Assembly: GCA_024641475.1 (NCBI GenBank)
Contig: JAHECZ010000008.1
Coordinates: 1 to 64,000 of the forward strand
Direction: 5' to 3'
Length of the DNA stretch: 64,000 nucleotides
Source: Gammaproteobacteria bacterium
Lineage (GTDB): Bacteria > Pseudomonadota > Gammaproteobacteria > UBA6429 > Thiohalophilaceae
Shown here: positions 63,156 through 64,000 of the stretch, piece by piece
Position numbering within the stretch: the stretch's first letter is position 1
How the letters are laid out: every line of letters begins with the position of its first letter
Translations under genes and position numbers: made by a program
The notes under the pieces: model-generated
Told to the model about the DNA's origin: nothing
What the model saw: the letters and a program-made list of their open reading frames with translations, nothing else
The model's database searches: none

Positions 63156-64000
63156 ATGGATGATTCAAATAAGAACGACAATGCCACGGTCATTCGGCCG
63201 CACCCCGCAAAACCATCAGTTCCTGCCGCTGCAAATTCAGCGTCGTCTGCCACTGTCATCAAGAAAACCGGTCCCAGCCTCGATACCGGCCAGGCGCGCG
63301 CACTGACCCAAATTGGCAAGGCACTTAAATCCAGCGACAACAGTACCGGTTTTGAAAAGGCACGCCAGGCAGCAAATGCCGCCTTGGCCAACAATAAAAT
63401 CATTCTCAATAACCGCTTTGTGCTGGATTCAATTCTCGGCGCTGGCGGTATGGGTACGGTGTACAAGGCTCGAGATCTGCGCAAGGTTGAGGCCGATGAT
63501 GCCAATCCTTATATTGCCGTGAAAGTATTAAATCAGGAATTTCAGAGTCATCCCGATGCGTTTGTGACCTTGCAACGTGAAGCAAGCCGTTCGCAAATCC
63601 TGGCGCATCCGAATATTGTGCTGGTCCATGACTTTGACCGCGATGGCAGCGTAATCTATATGACCATGCAGCTGCTGGAAGGCCGGGATTTGGATGCTTA
63701 TATCGAGTCGCATCTCAATCGTGGCCTGCCAACGGATGAAGCACTGCGTATCATCAAGGAATATTGTGCGGCGTTAATCTATGCGCATAATCAAAACGTC
63801 GTACATTCAGATTTAAAGCCCGGCAATATCTTCCTGGCGAAAGAAAGTGTCAAGGTCTTGGACTTTGGCATAGCACGACTTAGTGCGGGCAGTCAGGCTA
63901 AAGACAGTTTTGATGCGGGCAAATTGGGGGCACTAACCCCGGCCTATGCCAGTCTGGAAATGTTCAATGGCGAAGCGCCGGATCAGCGTGATGATGTATA
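63156..64000 (+). CDS. Serine/threonine protein kinase (partial, runs off window)
   Basis: LGAGGMGTVYKARD, IAVKVLN, VVHSDLKPGNIFLA, VLDFGIAR; open at 64000. Confidence 0.88.
   Translation, partial: MDDSNKNDNATVIRPHPAKPSVPAAANSASSATVIKKTGPSLDTGQARALTQIGKALKSSDNSTGFEKARQAANAALANNKIILNNRFVLDSILGAGGMGTVYKARDLRKVEADDANPYIAVKVLNQEFQSHPDAFVTLQREASRSQILAHPNIVLVHDFDRDGSVIYMTMQLLEGRDLDAYIESHLNRGLPTDEALRIIKEYCAALIYAHNQNVVHSDLKPGNIFLAKESVKVLDFGIARLSAGSQAKDSFDAGKLGALTPAYASLEMFNGEAPDQRDDV

Overview
64-kb window from what looks like a gammaproteobacterial chromosome (taxon inferred from gene content and synteny). It is almost fully coding, with no rRNA, tRNA, CRISPR, prophage or intact transposon seen. Left to right: MacB-like ABC transporter; a reverse-strand gshA-gshB-apbE-NusG_II cluster; a complete Chp/Pil-type chemosensory cluster (pilG-H-I-J-K, chpA-B-C); rsmE and bioA; the activated-methyl cycle genes metK, ahcY, metF with a recognisable SAH riboswitch in front of ahcY; an HDOD-GAF protein and a second MCP; the tkt-gap-pgk-pyk-fba carbon operon; Sel1-repeat and tandem-rhodanese proteins; a MoxR-DUF58-DUF4381-BatA-BatB/C-BatD operon headed by an ArsR regulator; an accessory sulfur/chromate-type island (MBL hydrolases, MFS, CxxC protein, methyltransferase, ChrB-C domain, ChrA); a globin-like GGDEF protein with a degenerate active site; a large hybrid histidine kinase; a divergent DsrC-like/LysR pair; pntAA-AB-B; and the start of a Ser/Thr kinase cut by the window end. 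The most interesting unexplained signals are three candidate structured RNA or inverted-repeat regions (upstream of tkt, between metK and the HDOD gene, and in the leader of the hybrid kinase), a three-copy 16-bp-spaced direct repeat in the ArsR/MBL divergent promoter, and several dispersed-repeat relics (heptamer tandem repeats, a 26-bp perfect palindrome, a MITE-like element). All family calls are from reading the sequence; no database search was run.
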